DNA from: Streptomyces filamentosus
GTDB taxonomy: Bacteria; Actinomycetota; Actinomycetes; Streptomycetales; Streptomycetaceae
Reading direction: 5' to 3'
Assembly (NCBI RefSeq): GCF_014654895.1
Contig: NZ_BNBE01000001.1
Span: 496,001 to 560,000 of the forward strand
DNA: 64,000 bases
How positions within the stretch are numbered: position 1 is the first letter of the stretch; each line of letters starts with the position of its first letter. Both the position numbers and the translations under genes were made by a program. Under the pieces are notes generated by a model. That model saw only the letters and a list, made by a program, of their open reading frames with translations. It had not been told where the DNA came from and ran no database searches. Below are positions 37,184-45,172 of the stretch, piece by piece.

Positions 37184-37267
37184 GTGCGTCACCACCGCGC
37201 CGCCGTCGCCGTCCTCCCCCGCGTCCGCCGGTACGACGTGATCCTCGCCTCTCCCGCCTGCCGGTGA
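37184..37267 (+). CDS. leader peptide upstream of the EF-G paralogue
   Basis: A 27-aa ORF from GTG 37184, placed by AGGGGAG six bases upstream. It begins [16 protein letters not shown] and ends SPACR. The Cys codon is second from the end, and the stop codon lies inside the left arm of a perfect hairpin (cggtgacg 37262-37269, cgtcaccg 37280-37287). This is the layout of a translational attenuator. The Arg/His-rich, Cys-ended composition resembles short Streptomyces leader peptides. Confidence 0.55.
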   Translation: MRHHRAAVAVLPRVRRYDVILASPACR

Positions 37268-37364
37268 CGGCTGCGCGCCCGTCACCGCAGGCCCGCCCGC
37301 GCGTCCGCGCGTCCGGGAATCGCGCTGCCCCGTGTCCTCACACAGCAGCGAAAGGCACGACATC

Positions 37365-39371
37365 GTGCGCACCGTCCGACCCACCGACCGCGTCCGCAAC
37401 CTCGGCATCCTCGCCCACGTCGACGCGGGCAAGACCACCGTCACCGAGCGGATCCTGTTCCTGACCGGCGCCGTCCACAAGCGGGGCGAGGTCCACGACG
37501 GCACGACCGTCACCGACTTCGACCCGCAGGAGCGGGAGCGCGGCATCACGATCTCCTCCGCCGCCGTCACCTGCGCGTGGGCGGACCACCGGCTCACCCT
37601 CATCGACACGCCCGGCCACGTCGACTTCTCCGACGAGGTCGAGCGCGCGCTCCGCGTCCTCGACGGCGCCGTGGCCGTCTTCGACGCGGTCGCGGGCGTC
37701 GAGCCGCAGAGCGAGACGGTGTGGCGGCAGGCCGACCGGCACGGCGTGCCCCGGATCGCGTTCGTCAACAAGATGGACCGGCCGGGCGCCGACCTGGACG
37801 CGGCCGTCGCCTCGATCCGCTCCCGCCTCGGCGCCGCCGCGCTCCCCGTCCAGCTGCCCGTGGGCCGCGAGGACGGCTTCCGCGGGGTGGTGGACCTGGT
37901 CCGCATGCGGGCGTACGTGTGGGACGACGGCGGCCTCGCCGAGACCGGCGTCCCCCCGGGGCTCCGGGACGAGGCGGTACGCCGCAGGCGCGCCCTGGAG
38001 GAGGCCGTGGCCGAGCTGCACCCCGGCTCCCTGGAGGAGTTCTGCGCGACGGACGCCCTCGCGGACGGGACGCTCGCCGGGGCCCTGCGCGCGCTGACCC
38101 TGGCGGGCTCGGCCGTCGTGGTGCTGTGCGGTTCGGCGTACCGCGACCGGGGCGTGGAGCCGCTCCTCGACGCGGTCGTCGCCTATCTGCCCTCCCCGCT
38201 CGACCGGCCGCCGGTCGGCGGCGGCGAGCGGCCGGCCGATCCGCACGCGCCGCTGGTGGCGCTCGCGTTCAAGGTGAACGCGGCGCCGACCGGACGCATG
38301 ACCCACGTCCGCGTCTACTCGGGAACGCTCGGGAAGGGGGACACCGTGCTCGACACCGCGACCGGCCGGACGGAGCGGATCTCCCGCGTGCTGCGGGTGC
38401 AGGCCGACCGGACGGACGAGCTGCCCGGCGCCCTCGCCGGGGAGATCGTCGCCGTCGTCGGCCCGAAGGCCGTCCGCGCCGGGGCCACCCTGTGTCCCCC
38501 GGACGCGCAGGTGGTCCTCGAACCGCCCGTGACCGCCGACCCGGTGGTCTCGGTGGCCGTGGAGGCCCGCCTCGGCACGGACACCGGCCGGCTGGCGGCG
38601 GCCCTCGCCCGGCTCGCCGAGGAGGATCCGTCGCTGGTGGTGCGGACCGACCCGGAGACGGGCCAGACCGTCCTGTCGGGCCTCGGCGAGCTGCACCTGG
38701 AGGTCGCGGTGGAGCGGCTGCGCCGCGACCGGGGCCTGGAGGTGACGGTGGGCCGCCCGCAGGTGGCGTACCGGGAGACGGTGCTGAAGGGGGTGACGGG
38801 GCTGGTGCACCGGCACGTCAAACAGGACGGCGGCGCGGGCCAGTTCGCCCACGTCGTCCTCGACGTCGGGCCGTCGCCGGACGGGGAGGAGTTCGCCTTC
38901 TCCTCGACGGTCACCGGCGGGCGGGTGCCGCAGGAGTACGTCCGGGCGGTCGAGGCCGGCTGCCGGGACGCGCTCGGCGACGGCCCGCTCGGCGGGCACC
39001 CGGTGACGGGCGTCCGCGTCACGCTCACGGACGGCGCCACGCACCCGAAGGACTCGTCCGAGCTCGCCTTCCGCACGGCCGGCCGCTTCGCACTGCGCGA
39101 GGCGCTCCGGGCGAGCGCCATGGCGCTGCTCGAACCGGTCGCCGAGGTGACCGTCACCGTCCCCGCCGAGTCGGTCGGCGCCGTCCTCGGCGACCTCGCG
39201 GCCCGCCGGGGCAGGGTGACGGACTCGCAGGTCAGGGGCGGTACGTCGGTGGTGACGGCGACGGTCCCGCTGGCCGAGCTCTTCGGCTACGCGACCCGCC
39301 TGCGCGGCCGCACCCAGGGCCGGGGCACCTTCACCACCCGCCCCGCCGGTTACGAGCCCCTGACCGGCTGA
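37365..39371 (+). CDS. elongation factor G-like GTPase (EF-G paralogue)
   Basis: A 668-aa translational GTPase. G1 is [10 protein letters not shown]2 is ERERGITI, G3 is DTPGHVDF and G4 is NKMDRPGAD. Domain IV has the EF-G pattern [16 protein letters not shown], and the C-terminus ends [16 protein letters not shown] as in EF-G. Tetracycline ribosomal-protection proteins differ in domain IV, so that role is less likely. It is shorter than the housekeeping EF-G (about 700 aa). GTG 37365 follows GAAAGG; GTG 37332 would add 11 residues. The preceding leader ORF suggests control by translation state. Confidence 0.85.
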   Translation: MRTVRPTDRVRNLGILAHVDAGKTTVTERILFLTGAVHKRGEVHDGTTVTDFDPQERERGITISSAAVTCAWADHRLTLIDTPGHVDFSDEVERALRVLDGAVAVFDAVAGVEPQSETVWRQADRHGVPRIAFVNKMDRPGADLDAAVASIRSRLGAAALPVQLPVGREDGFRGVVDLVRMRAYVWDDGGLAETGVPPGLRDEAVRRRRALEEAVAELHPGSLEEFCATDALADGTLAGALRALTLAGSAVVVLCGSAYRDRGVEPLLDAVVAYLPSPLDRPPVGGGERPADPHAPLVALAFKVNAAPTGRMTHVRVYSGTLGKGDTVLDTATGRTERISRVLRVQADRTDELPGALAGEIVAVVGPKAVRAGATLCPPDAQVVLEPPVTADPVVSVAVEARLGTDTGRLAAALARLAEEDPSLVVRTDPETGQTVLSGLGELHLEVAVERLRRDRGLEVTVGRPQVAYRETVLKGVTGLVHRHVKQDGGAGQFAHVVLDVGPSPDGEEFAFSSTVTGGRVPQEYVRAVEAGCRDALGDGPLGGHPVTGVRVTLTDGATHPKDSSELAFRTAGRFALREALRASAMALLEPVAEVTVTVPAESVGAVLGDLAARRGRVTDSQVRGGTSVVTATVPLAELFGYATRLRGRTQGRGTFTTRPAGYEPLTG

Positions 39372-39396
39372 GCCGGACGGCGGGCCGGGCCGGACC

Positions 39397-39834
39397 TCAT
39401 GTCTTGAGGTCCAGCTCGGCCCGCACCGTCTTCCCCACCGGCACCCGGTCGAACACCTCCCACCGCGAGGCCAGCGCCCCCACGAGGAGCAGCCCCCGCC
39501 CGCCCTCGTCCAGCGGCCCCGGCACCCCAGGCTCCGGCCGGCACTCGCCCCGCGTGTCGGAGACGTCGATCCGCAGCAGGATCCGGGGCACGTACAGCAG
39601 CGCCAGCTCGCAGTCGCGCCCCGGCACCCGCCCGTGCGTGACCGCGTTCGCGGCCAGCTCGGCGGTCAGGAGCCCCGCCGTGTCGGACAGCTCCGCGCCG
39701 TACGGCACGCCCCACTGGTGGAGCTGGAGGAGGGTGAGCCTGCGGGCGAGGCGGGCGCCGCGCGGGGTGGAGCTGAAGCGCTGCGCGAACATACGTACGG
39801 TGACGGGCTGTTTGCGCGCGAGGGGAGTCGTCAT
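39397..39834 (-). CDS. ATP-binding protein, anti-sigma-factor-like (RsbW/SpoIIAB fold)
   Basis: A 145-aa GHKL ATPase-domain protein. The N-box is LTAELAANAVTHG and the G-box region is DEGGRGLLLVGALASRW. Such proteins are abundant in Streptomyces, and many act in regulatory sets with XRE and DUF397 proteins, as here, where they are divergently encoded. ATG 39834 starts the usual short N-terminus; the upstream ATG 39858 adds eight residues. Confidence 0.82.
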   Translation of the reverse strand: MTTPLARKQPVTVRMFAQRFSSTPRGARLARRLTLLQLHQWGVPYGAELSDTAGLLTAELAANAVTHGRVPGRDCELALLYVPRILLRIDVSDTRGECRPEPGVPGPLDEGGRGLLLVGALASRWEVFDRVPVGKTVRAELDLKT

Positions 39835-39982
39835 ATGGCCAATTTCCCGGGGGATCATGGCGAGTTACCAGCTACGCGACTCGTACGCTGCGCTTGTACG
39901 GGTCCACTCGCTGGACTGTACCGGTGACGTTCCGTGAACCTGGGTTCGTTCAACGCGAGCACACGGTGCGGGAGGTGACGGG

Positions 39983-40816
39983 GTGACGGGCCAGAATCCC
40001 AAGGGGACTGAACCGGAGACGTCAGAGAGCCTGAAGGCATTCGGGGAAGTCCTCAAGGCTTTCCGTAAACGGGCGGGGCTGACGCAGGAACAGTTCGCGC
40101 CCCTGGTGGGCTACTCGCTCCCGATGATCGCCTCCATCGAACAGGGCAGGCGCGTGCCGTCGAAGAAGTTCCTGGAGAAGGCGGAGGAGGTGCTGGACGC
40201 GTTCGGGGTGATCCGGGCGGCGGCGAAGCACCTGACACGCAAGGCAGGGCTGGCGAAGTGGTTCGAGGAGTGGGCGGAGCTGGAGCCGCTGGCGGTGACG
40301 CTGTACACCTTCGAGAACCGACTGGTGCCGGGTCTGCTTCAGACCCCCGCGTACGCCCGGACACTCTTCGAGAGGCAGATCCCGGCAATGGGTGACGACA
40401 AGATCGAGTCGAACCTGGCCACGCGCGTGGAACGAGCGAGCCTCCTCACGGATCACCCCGAGACGATCTACAGCTTCATCATCGAGGAGCACGCACTGCG
40501 CCGCCAGTTGGGCAGCGCCGAGGTCATGCGCGAGCAGATCGACCACATCCTCGCGCTTGGCGAGCGGCGCAACATCGACATCCAGGTCATGTCACAGGCA
40601 CGGGGTCACCACTCGGGCCTTGACGGCCCCCTTCGCCTCCTGGAAACACACGAGAACACCTGGTACGCCTACTGCGAGGGCCAGGAGACCGGCCAGCTCT
40701 TCTCCGACCCCAAAGTGGTCAGCATCCTCCAGCAGCGGTATGCCAGGATGCGGGCACAGGCCCTGTCTGTCGAGGCATCCGTGGGCCTGTTGCGGGAGAT
40801 CCGAGGAGCACTATGA
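39983..40816 (+). CDS. XRE-family regulator with DUF5753 domain
   Basis: A 277-aa protein of the Streptomyces WhiJ/AbaA-type regulators. Residues about 20-75 are a helix-turn-helix (LKAFRKRAGLTQEQFAPLVGYSLPMIASIEQGRRVPS). The rest is DUF5753 (LYTFENRLVPGLLQTPAYARTLFE, then VMSQARGHHSGLDGPLRLLE). GTG 39983 follows GGAGGTGA. Translation is coupled to the DUF397 gene by ATGA. Such sets tune development or antibiotic production in known cases. Confidence 0.92.
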   Translation: MTGQNPKGTEPETSESLKAFGEVLKAFRKRAGLTQEQFAPLVGYSLPMIASIEQGRRVPSKKFLEKAEEVLDAFGVIRAAAKHLTRKAGLAKWFEEWAELEPLAVTLYTFENRLVPGLLQTPAYARTLFERQIPAMGDDKIESNLATRVERASLLTDHPETIYSFIIEEHALRRQLGSAEVMREQIDHILALGERRNIDIQVMSQARGHHSGLDGPLRLLETHENTWYAYCEGQETGQLFSDPKVVSILQQRYARMRAQALSVEASVGLLREIRGAL

Positions 40817-41052
40817 GCACCACTGAACTGGCCTGGTTCAAGAGCAGCTACAGCGGCGGCAGCGGCGACAACTGCGTGGAGGTCGCCCTCTCCTGGCACA
40901 AGTCCAGCTACAGCGGCGGCAGCGGCGACGACTGCGTCGAGGTCGCCACCTGCCCCTCCACCGTCCACGTCCGTGACTCCAAGGTCCCGGACGGCCCGCA
41001 GTTCACGGTGGCGCCGGGCGCCTGGGCGGAGTTCGTCGCCCAGCTCGGCTGA
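40813..41052 (+). CDS. DUF397 protein with an internal duplication
   Basis: A 79-aa partner of the XRE regulator. The conserved W-x-K-S-S-Y-S-G-G-S-G-D-x-C-V-E-V-A block occurs twice, at residues 8-25 and 28-45 (DNA 40834-40887 and 40894-40947), so a 60-bp in-frame duplication has extended it. The normal tail VRDSKVPDGPQFTVAPGAWAEFV follows once. The start overlaps the regulator stop (ATGA). Confidence 0.9.
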   Translation: MSTTELAWFKSSYSGGSGDNCVEVALSWHKSSYSGGSGDDCVEVATCPSTVHVRDSKVPDGPQFTVAPGAWAEFVAQLG

Positions 41053-41156
41053 GACGCGGCGGGTGACGGCGGCCGCGGGCGGGCCCGGAGAGGACCGGTC
41101 CGCGGCTCGGGCCGTTCCCGCGAGTTCATCACCACCTGCGGCGAAGGGGTGCGGAC

Positions 41157-41612
41157 ATGTCCGTCACGGGTCGACCGGAGACCGTCCCGCCGGACGAACC
41201 GGCCCGCACGCAACGGGCCCTCGCGGCCGCGCTGTGGCACTACTCGACCACTCCGGTCGCCAAGCCGTACCACGTACGCGGATGCGTCCCGGATCCGGCG
41301 GAACCGCGGGTGACCGTCGCCCTGTGGACCGGTCCCGCGGCGAGGGAGAAGGTGAACCTCTTCCTCTCGTTCCCGCTGGTCGCCGACGGCGCGCCGGTCT
41401 CCGCGACCCGGATCGTGGTGGCGCTGCTGAGGCTGGGCCGGGGCACCCACGTCTTCGGGTTCACCGGCCGCCGGTTCGACGGCAAGCGCCTCCTCGACGG
41501 CGGCGTGCTCCTCGAAGGCGTCCGGCCGTACGCGCCGCCCGGAGGTGACGGCGAGGAGGAGGGTCCGAGGGGGTTCTACTTCGAGCGGCCGGGACAGTTG
41601 AGACGGTACTGA
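41157..41612 (+). CDS. hypothetical protein
   Basis: A 151-aa soluble protein, beta-rich in the middle (PRVTVALWTGPAAREKVNLFLSFPLVADG, then HVFGFTGRRFDGKRLLDGGVLL). There is no signal or membrane segment. ATG 41157 follows GAAGGGG. I do not recognise a family. It runs convergent to the TetR gene with a 9-bp gap. Confidence 0.6.
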   Translation: MSVTGRPETVPPDEPARTQRALAAALWHYSTTPVAKPYHVRGCVPDPAEPRVTVALWTGPAAREKVNLFLSFPLVADGAPVSATRIVVALLRLGRGTHVFGFTGRRFDGKRLLDGGVLLEGVRPYAPPGGDGEEEGPRGFYFERPGQLRRY

Positions 41613-41621
41613 ACCGGGCCG

Positions 41622-42227
41622 TCACCCTCGCGCCGCTCCCGACGCGGGCCCGGCGTCCGGTGGCGGAACCCGGCGCGCGGCGGCGGCGACCAGGAGTTCG
41701 AGGGCTTCTCGGGGCACGTCGCCGCCGTTCACCAGCCGGTCGAAGACGAGGCCGTCGAAGCAGGTCAGCAGGGTGTGGGCGCGGGCTTCGACGTCCGGCA
41801 CGCCGTGCGCGGCGAGGAAGCGGCGGAGGGCCTCGCGGCCGGGGTTCTCGCGGGGCAGCAGAATCGCGCGGAGTTCGGGGTCGCGCACGCTCTCGACGGC
41901 GCAGGCGTGCCGGGCGAGGGAGCGGCGGCGGCCCTCGCCGGTCAGCCGGCGGCGGGCGAGCAGGGCGAGGCCGTCGACGACCTCCCCGGTGGTGCGCAGG
42001 GCGGGCAACTCCTCGACGGTGTCCCGCAGTTCCGCCTGGTCGAGCTGGACGAGGCGGGTGACGAGCGCGGTGAGCAGGGCCGCCCGGGTGCGGAAGTAGG
42101 CGGAGGTCGTACCGGTCGGCAGGGCCGCCCGGCGGTCGACCGCGCGGTGGGTCAGCCCGCGGATGCCCTCGTCGGCGAGGACGTCGAGGGCCGCGTCGGC
42201 GAGGAAGGTGCGTCGGTCCGGAGCCAT
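41622..42227 (-). CDS. TetR-family regulator of the adjacent FAD monooxygenase
   Basis: A 201-aa repressor-type protein. The N-terminal helix-turn-helix is at residues about 10-45 (ALDVLADEGIRGLTHRAVDRRAALPTGTTSAYFRTRAALL). The C-terminal helices form a ligand domain. It is divergent from the FAD monooxygenase, with two matching palindromes between them. It most likely represses both genes until an unknown ligand binds. Confidence 0.9.
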   Translation of the reverse strand: MAPDRRTFLADAALDVLADEGIRGLTHRAVDRRAALPTGTTSAYFRTRAALLTALVTRLVQLDQAELRDTVEELPALRTTGEVVDGLALLARRRLTGEGRRRSLARHACAVESVRDPELRAILLPRENPGREALRRFLAAHGVPDVEARAHTLLTCFDGLVFDRLVNGGDVPREALELLVAAAARRVPPPDAGPASGAARG

Positions 42228-42235
42228 ACCCCCTT

Positions 42236-42283
42236 TCTACACCTGTAGAGACTCGTCTAGGGTCCTCCTTCTACAGGTGTAGA
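42236..42283. promoter_or_regulatory. twin TetR operators
   Basis: Two palindromes with arms CTACA/TGTAG and a 2-nt centre: tctacacctgtaga (42236-42249) and tctacaggtgtaga (42270-42283). The centres are 34 bp apart and the sites are exact reverse complements. They occupy the whole divergent promoter between the TetR gene and the monooxygenase gene. Confidence 0.85.
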
Positions 42284-42299
42284 AGACGAGGGGTGCGGC

Positions 42300-43457
42300 A
42301 TGGACGGGACGGCAGTGGTGATCGGCGGCGGCATCGGCGGGCTGGCCGCCGCGCTCGGGCTGCGGCGGGTGGGGTGGGAGGTGACCGTCCTGGAGCGCGC
42401 GCCGCTCCTGGAGGACGCGGGGGCGGGCATCTCGCTGGCGGCCAACGGACTGCGGGCGCTGGACGAGCTGGGCGCGGGGGCCGCGGTGCGGGCGGCGGCG
42501 CGGGGCCAGTACAGCGGGGGCACGCGCACGCCCCGGGGCCGCCTGCTGACCCGGATGGACGGAGCGGCCCTGGAGCGGGCCGTGGGCACCCCGATCATGG
42601 GGCTCCCCCGGGCCGACCTGCACCGCGCGCTGCGCGGACTGCTCCCGGCCGGGGTGCTGCGGACCGGTGCCGAGGCGGGGCCGGTGGAGGAGGCGGGGCC
42701 GGGGAGGGTACGGGTCGGGTGCGGGGGCACGGTGCTGGAGGCCGACCTCGTGGTGGCGGCCGACGGGATCGGGAGCCGGACGCGCGGGCGGCTGTTCCCC
42801 GCGCATCCGGGGCCGGCCTACAGCGGTTCGACGGTGCTGCGGGCCGTTACCGGGAGGCCGGTGGAGCTGCGTACCGACTTCGAGCTGACCTGGGGGCGGG
42901 GCGCGGAGTTCGGGCACATCGCCTTCCTCGATGGGCGGGCGGAGTGGCACGCGGTGCTCGCGCTGCCCGCCGGGACGCGGTTCGCGGACCCGGTGGGCGA
43001 GCTGCGCCGCAGGTTCCGCGGCTGGCACGGCACGGTGTCCGAACTGCTCGACGCGACCCCGCCGGACGCGGTCCTCCACCACGACGTCCACGAGCTGCGC
43101 ACGCCCCTCCCCTCGTACACGGCGGGACGGACGGTGCTCCTCGGGGACGCGGCGCACGCCATGACCCCCAACCTCGGGCAGGGCGCCTGCCAGGCGCTGG
43201 AGGACGCCGTCGTCCTGGCCGCCGCGCTGGCCGCCGGGCCCACCGTGGAGGCGGCGCTCGCCCGCTACGACGCCGAGCGCCGGCCGCGCGCCGGAGCCGT
43301 CGCGGCCGCCGCCCGGCAGGCGGGACGGATGGGGCACCGGCTCTCCCGTCCCGCGGCGGTCGCCCTGCGGAACGCGGCCCTGCGCCTCACGCCCTCCCGG
43401 GCGGCGACCCGCATGCTCCTGCGGCACCACGCCTGGACCCCGCCCCACCTGCCCTGA
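42300..43457 (+). CDS. FAD-dependent monooxygenase
   Basis: A 385-aa flavin monooxygenase of the PheA/UbiH group. It has the N-terminal dinucleotide motif VIGGGIGGLAAALGL, the DG motif VVAADGIGSRTR and the C-terminal FAD motif GDAAHAMTPNLGQGACQALED. It hydroxylates an aromatic or related substrate using NAD(P)H and O2; the substrate is unknown. It starts 16 bp after the second operator. The SDR gene downstream may share the transcript. Confidence 0.9.
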   Translation: MDGTAVVIGGGIGGLAAALGLRRVGWEVTVLERAPLLEDAGAGISLAANGLRALDELGAGAAVRAAARGQYSGGTRTPRGRLLTRMDGAALERAVGTPIMGLPRADLHRALRGLLPAGVLRTGAEAGPVEEAGPGRVRVGCGGTVLEADLVVAADGIGSRTRGRLFPAHPGPAYSGSTVLRAVTGRPVELRTDFELTWGRGAEFGHIAFLDGRAEWHAVLALPAGTRFADPVGELRRRFRGWHGTVSELLDATPPDAVLHHDVHELRTPLPSYTAGRTVLLGDAAHAMTPNLGQGACQALEDAVVLAAALAAGPTVEAALARYDAERRPRAGAVAAAARQAGRMGHRLSRPAAVALRNAALRLTPSRAATRMLLRHHAWTPPHLP

Positions 43458-43558
43458 CCCCCTCCGCACCGGTTCCGGGCCCCTGTGCCAGGATGCGGAG
43501 CACCGGCCCGCCCCCGCACGGACGGCCCGGCGCCGCACGACGCGCGAGGAGCCCCGCC

Positions 43559-44344
43559 ATGACGACCAGCCCCGCCGGATACCTCTCCGGCCTCTTCTCC
43601 CTCGAAGGCCGCACCGCCCTCGTCACGGGCGGGAGCTCCGGCATCGGCAGGGCGATCGCGGGGGCGCTGGCGCGGGCCGGGGCGAGCGTGGTGGTCCTGG
43701 CGCGCCGGGAGGCGGAACTCGAGGAGACCGTCGCGGAGCTGACGGCGGACGGCTGCCGGGCCGCGTGGGTGAGCGCGGACCTGAGCACCCGGGAGGGCGT
43801 CAAGGCGGGCGCGGAAGCGGCGACGGAGCCCTTCGGCGAGCCGGACGTCCTCGTCAACTCCGCCGGGATCAACCTCCGTCCGCCCTTCGGCGAACTGGCC
43901 GAGGACGTCTGGGACACCACCATGACGGTCAACCTGGAGGCGCCCTTCCTCCTCGGACAGCGCTTCGGCCCCGGCATGGCGGAACGCGGCTTCGGCCGGA
44001 TCATCCACGTCACCTCCCAGCAGGCCCACCGCGCCTTCGTGCAGAGCGGGGCGTACGGCGTGTCCAAGGGCGCCCTGGAGTCCCTCGCCCGCTCCCAGGC
44101 CGAGGCGTGGTCCCCGTACGGCGTCACCGCCAACACCCTGGTCCCCGGCTTCGTCATGACCCCCCTCAACCAGAGGCTCTCCTCCGACCCGGAGAAGGTC
44201 GCCGCGCTCGCCGCCCGCACGATGACCGGCCGCAACGGCCTCGCCGAGGACTTCGCCGGCGCCGCCGTCTTCCTCGCGAGCACCGCCTCCGCCTACGTCA
44301 CGGGCCACTCCCTCTTCGTGGACGGCGGCTTCTCCGTCCACTGA
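43559..44344 (+). CDS. SDR family oxidoreductase
   Basis: A 261-aa classical short-chain dehydrogenase. The cofactor motif is TGGSSGIGRA, the NSAG motif is in VLVNSAGINLR, the catalytic Ser is in VTSQQ and the Y-x3-K is YGVSK. The C-terminus VDGGFSVH is typical. ATG 43559 follows GAGGAG. It resembles gluconate 5-dehydrogenase-like SDRs, but the substrate is open. It lies 101 bp after the monooxygenase. Confidence 0.9.
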   Translation: MTTSPAGYLSGLFSLEGRTALVTGGSSGIGRAIAGALARAGASVVVLARREAELEETVAELTADGCRAAWVSADLSTREGVKAGAEAATEPFGEPDVLVNSAGINLRPPFGELAEDVWDTTMTVNLEAPFLLGQRFGPGMAERGFGRIIHVTSQQAHRAFVQSGAYGVSKGALESLARSQAEAWSPYGVTANTLVPGFVMTPLNQRLSSDPEKVAALAARTMTGRNGLAEDFAGAAVFLASTASAYVTGHSLFVDGGFSVH

Positions 44345-44463
44345 GCCCTGGTCCGGGGCCTCGGCGGGACGGAGCCGGATCGTCGCCCCCGAGGGCACGC
44401 CGCGGGGTCGGCGGCCGTGGTGTGGACGTGGTGCGGCTCCGCACCGTTGCGGCTCGGCGGCCG

Positions 44464-45168
44464 TCAACCGCACGAGGCGGAGTCCTCGACGACGCGGCCG
44501 TCGCTCATGCGGAGGCGGCGGTCGCAGCCGTCGGCGACCGCCGCCTCGTGGGTGGCGACGAGGACGGTGGTGCCGTGCTCGCGGCCGAGGCGGACGATCA
44601 GGTCCATCACCTCGGCGCCGGTGGCGGAGTCGAGGGCGCCGGTGGGTTCGTCCGCGAGGAGCAGGCGCGGGGTGTCGACGAGCGCGCGGGCGAGGGCGAC
44701 GCGCTGCTGCTGGCCGCCGGAGAGCTCGCCGGGGTGGGCGTGTTCGCGGCCGTCCAGGCCGACGGCGCGCAGCAGTTCCCGGGCGCGTTCCCGCTTGTCG
44801 TAGGCGGTGCGGCGGGGCAGTACCGGTGCCAGGACGTTGTCGAGGACCGTGAGGGCGGGCAGCAGGTGGAAGCGCTGGAAGACGAAGCCGACGCTCCTGC
44901 GGTACTCGGTGAGGCGCTTGCGCCGCAACGCGGTGATGTCGTCGCCGTCGACGAGGACGGTGCCGGCGTCGGCACGTTCGATCGCGCCCAGGAGGTGCAG
45001 GAGGGTCGACTTGCCTGACCCGGAGCGGCCGGTGACGGCGACGCTCTGGCCGGCCGGGACGCTCAGGGTGATGGCGTCCGCGGCGGTGATCCGGGCCTCG
45101 CCGCGTCCGAAGACGCGGGTCAGTCCGGTGATCTCCAGGGCCGCTCCGGTGGCGGTGGCGTCGTGCAT
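44464..45168 (-). CDS. ABC transporter ATPase, MacB/LolD type, of the Cys-rich peptide locus
   Basis: A 234-aa ATPase. Walker A is GRSGSGKST, the signature is LSGGQQQRVALARAL, and Walker B is LLLADEPTGALD, where the EPTGALD ending is typical of MacB/LolD-type proteins that work with FtsX permeases. It lies 4 bp after the stop of its permease. In peptide loci such pairs often give self-protection or export; here it follows the Cys-rich peptide gene in the same direction. Confidence 0.92.
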   Translation of the reverse strand: MHDATATGAALEITGLTRVFGRGEARITAADAITLSVPAGQSVAVTGRSGSGKSTLLHLLGAIERADAGTVLVDGDDITALRRKRLTEYRRSVGFVFQRFHLLPALTVLDNVLAPVLPRRTAYDKRERARELLRAVGLDGREHAHPGELSGGQQQRVALARALVDTPRLLLADEPTGALDSATGAEVMDLIVRLGREHGTTVLVATHEAAVADGCDRRLRMSDGRVVEDSASCG

Positions 45169-45172
45169 GGGT

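Noticed and set aside
37365..39371. Tetracycline-resistance ribosomal protection protein
   Set aside because: Domain IV and the C-terminus follow the EF-G pattern, so resistance is not supported.
42300..44344. Part of a polyketide or similar antibiotic cluster
   Set aside because: An FAD monooxygenase and an SDR alone, with no synthase nearby, do not support it.
44430..44445. Terminator between the SDR and ABC ATPase genes
   Set aside because: The stem ggtgcgg/ccgcacc has only a 2-nt gap between its arms and no tract after it, too weak to call.
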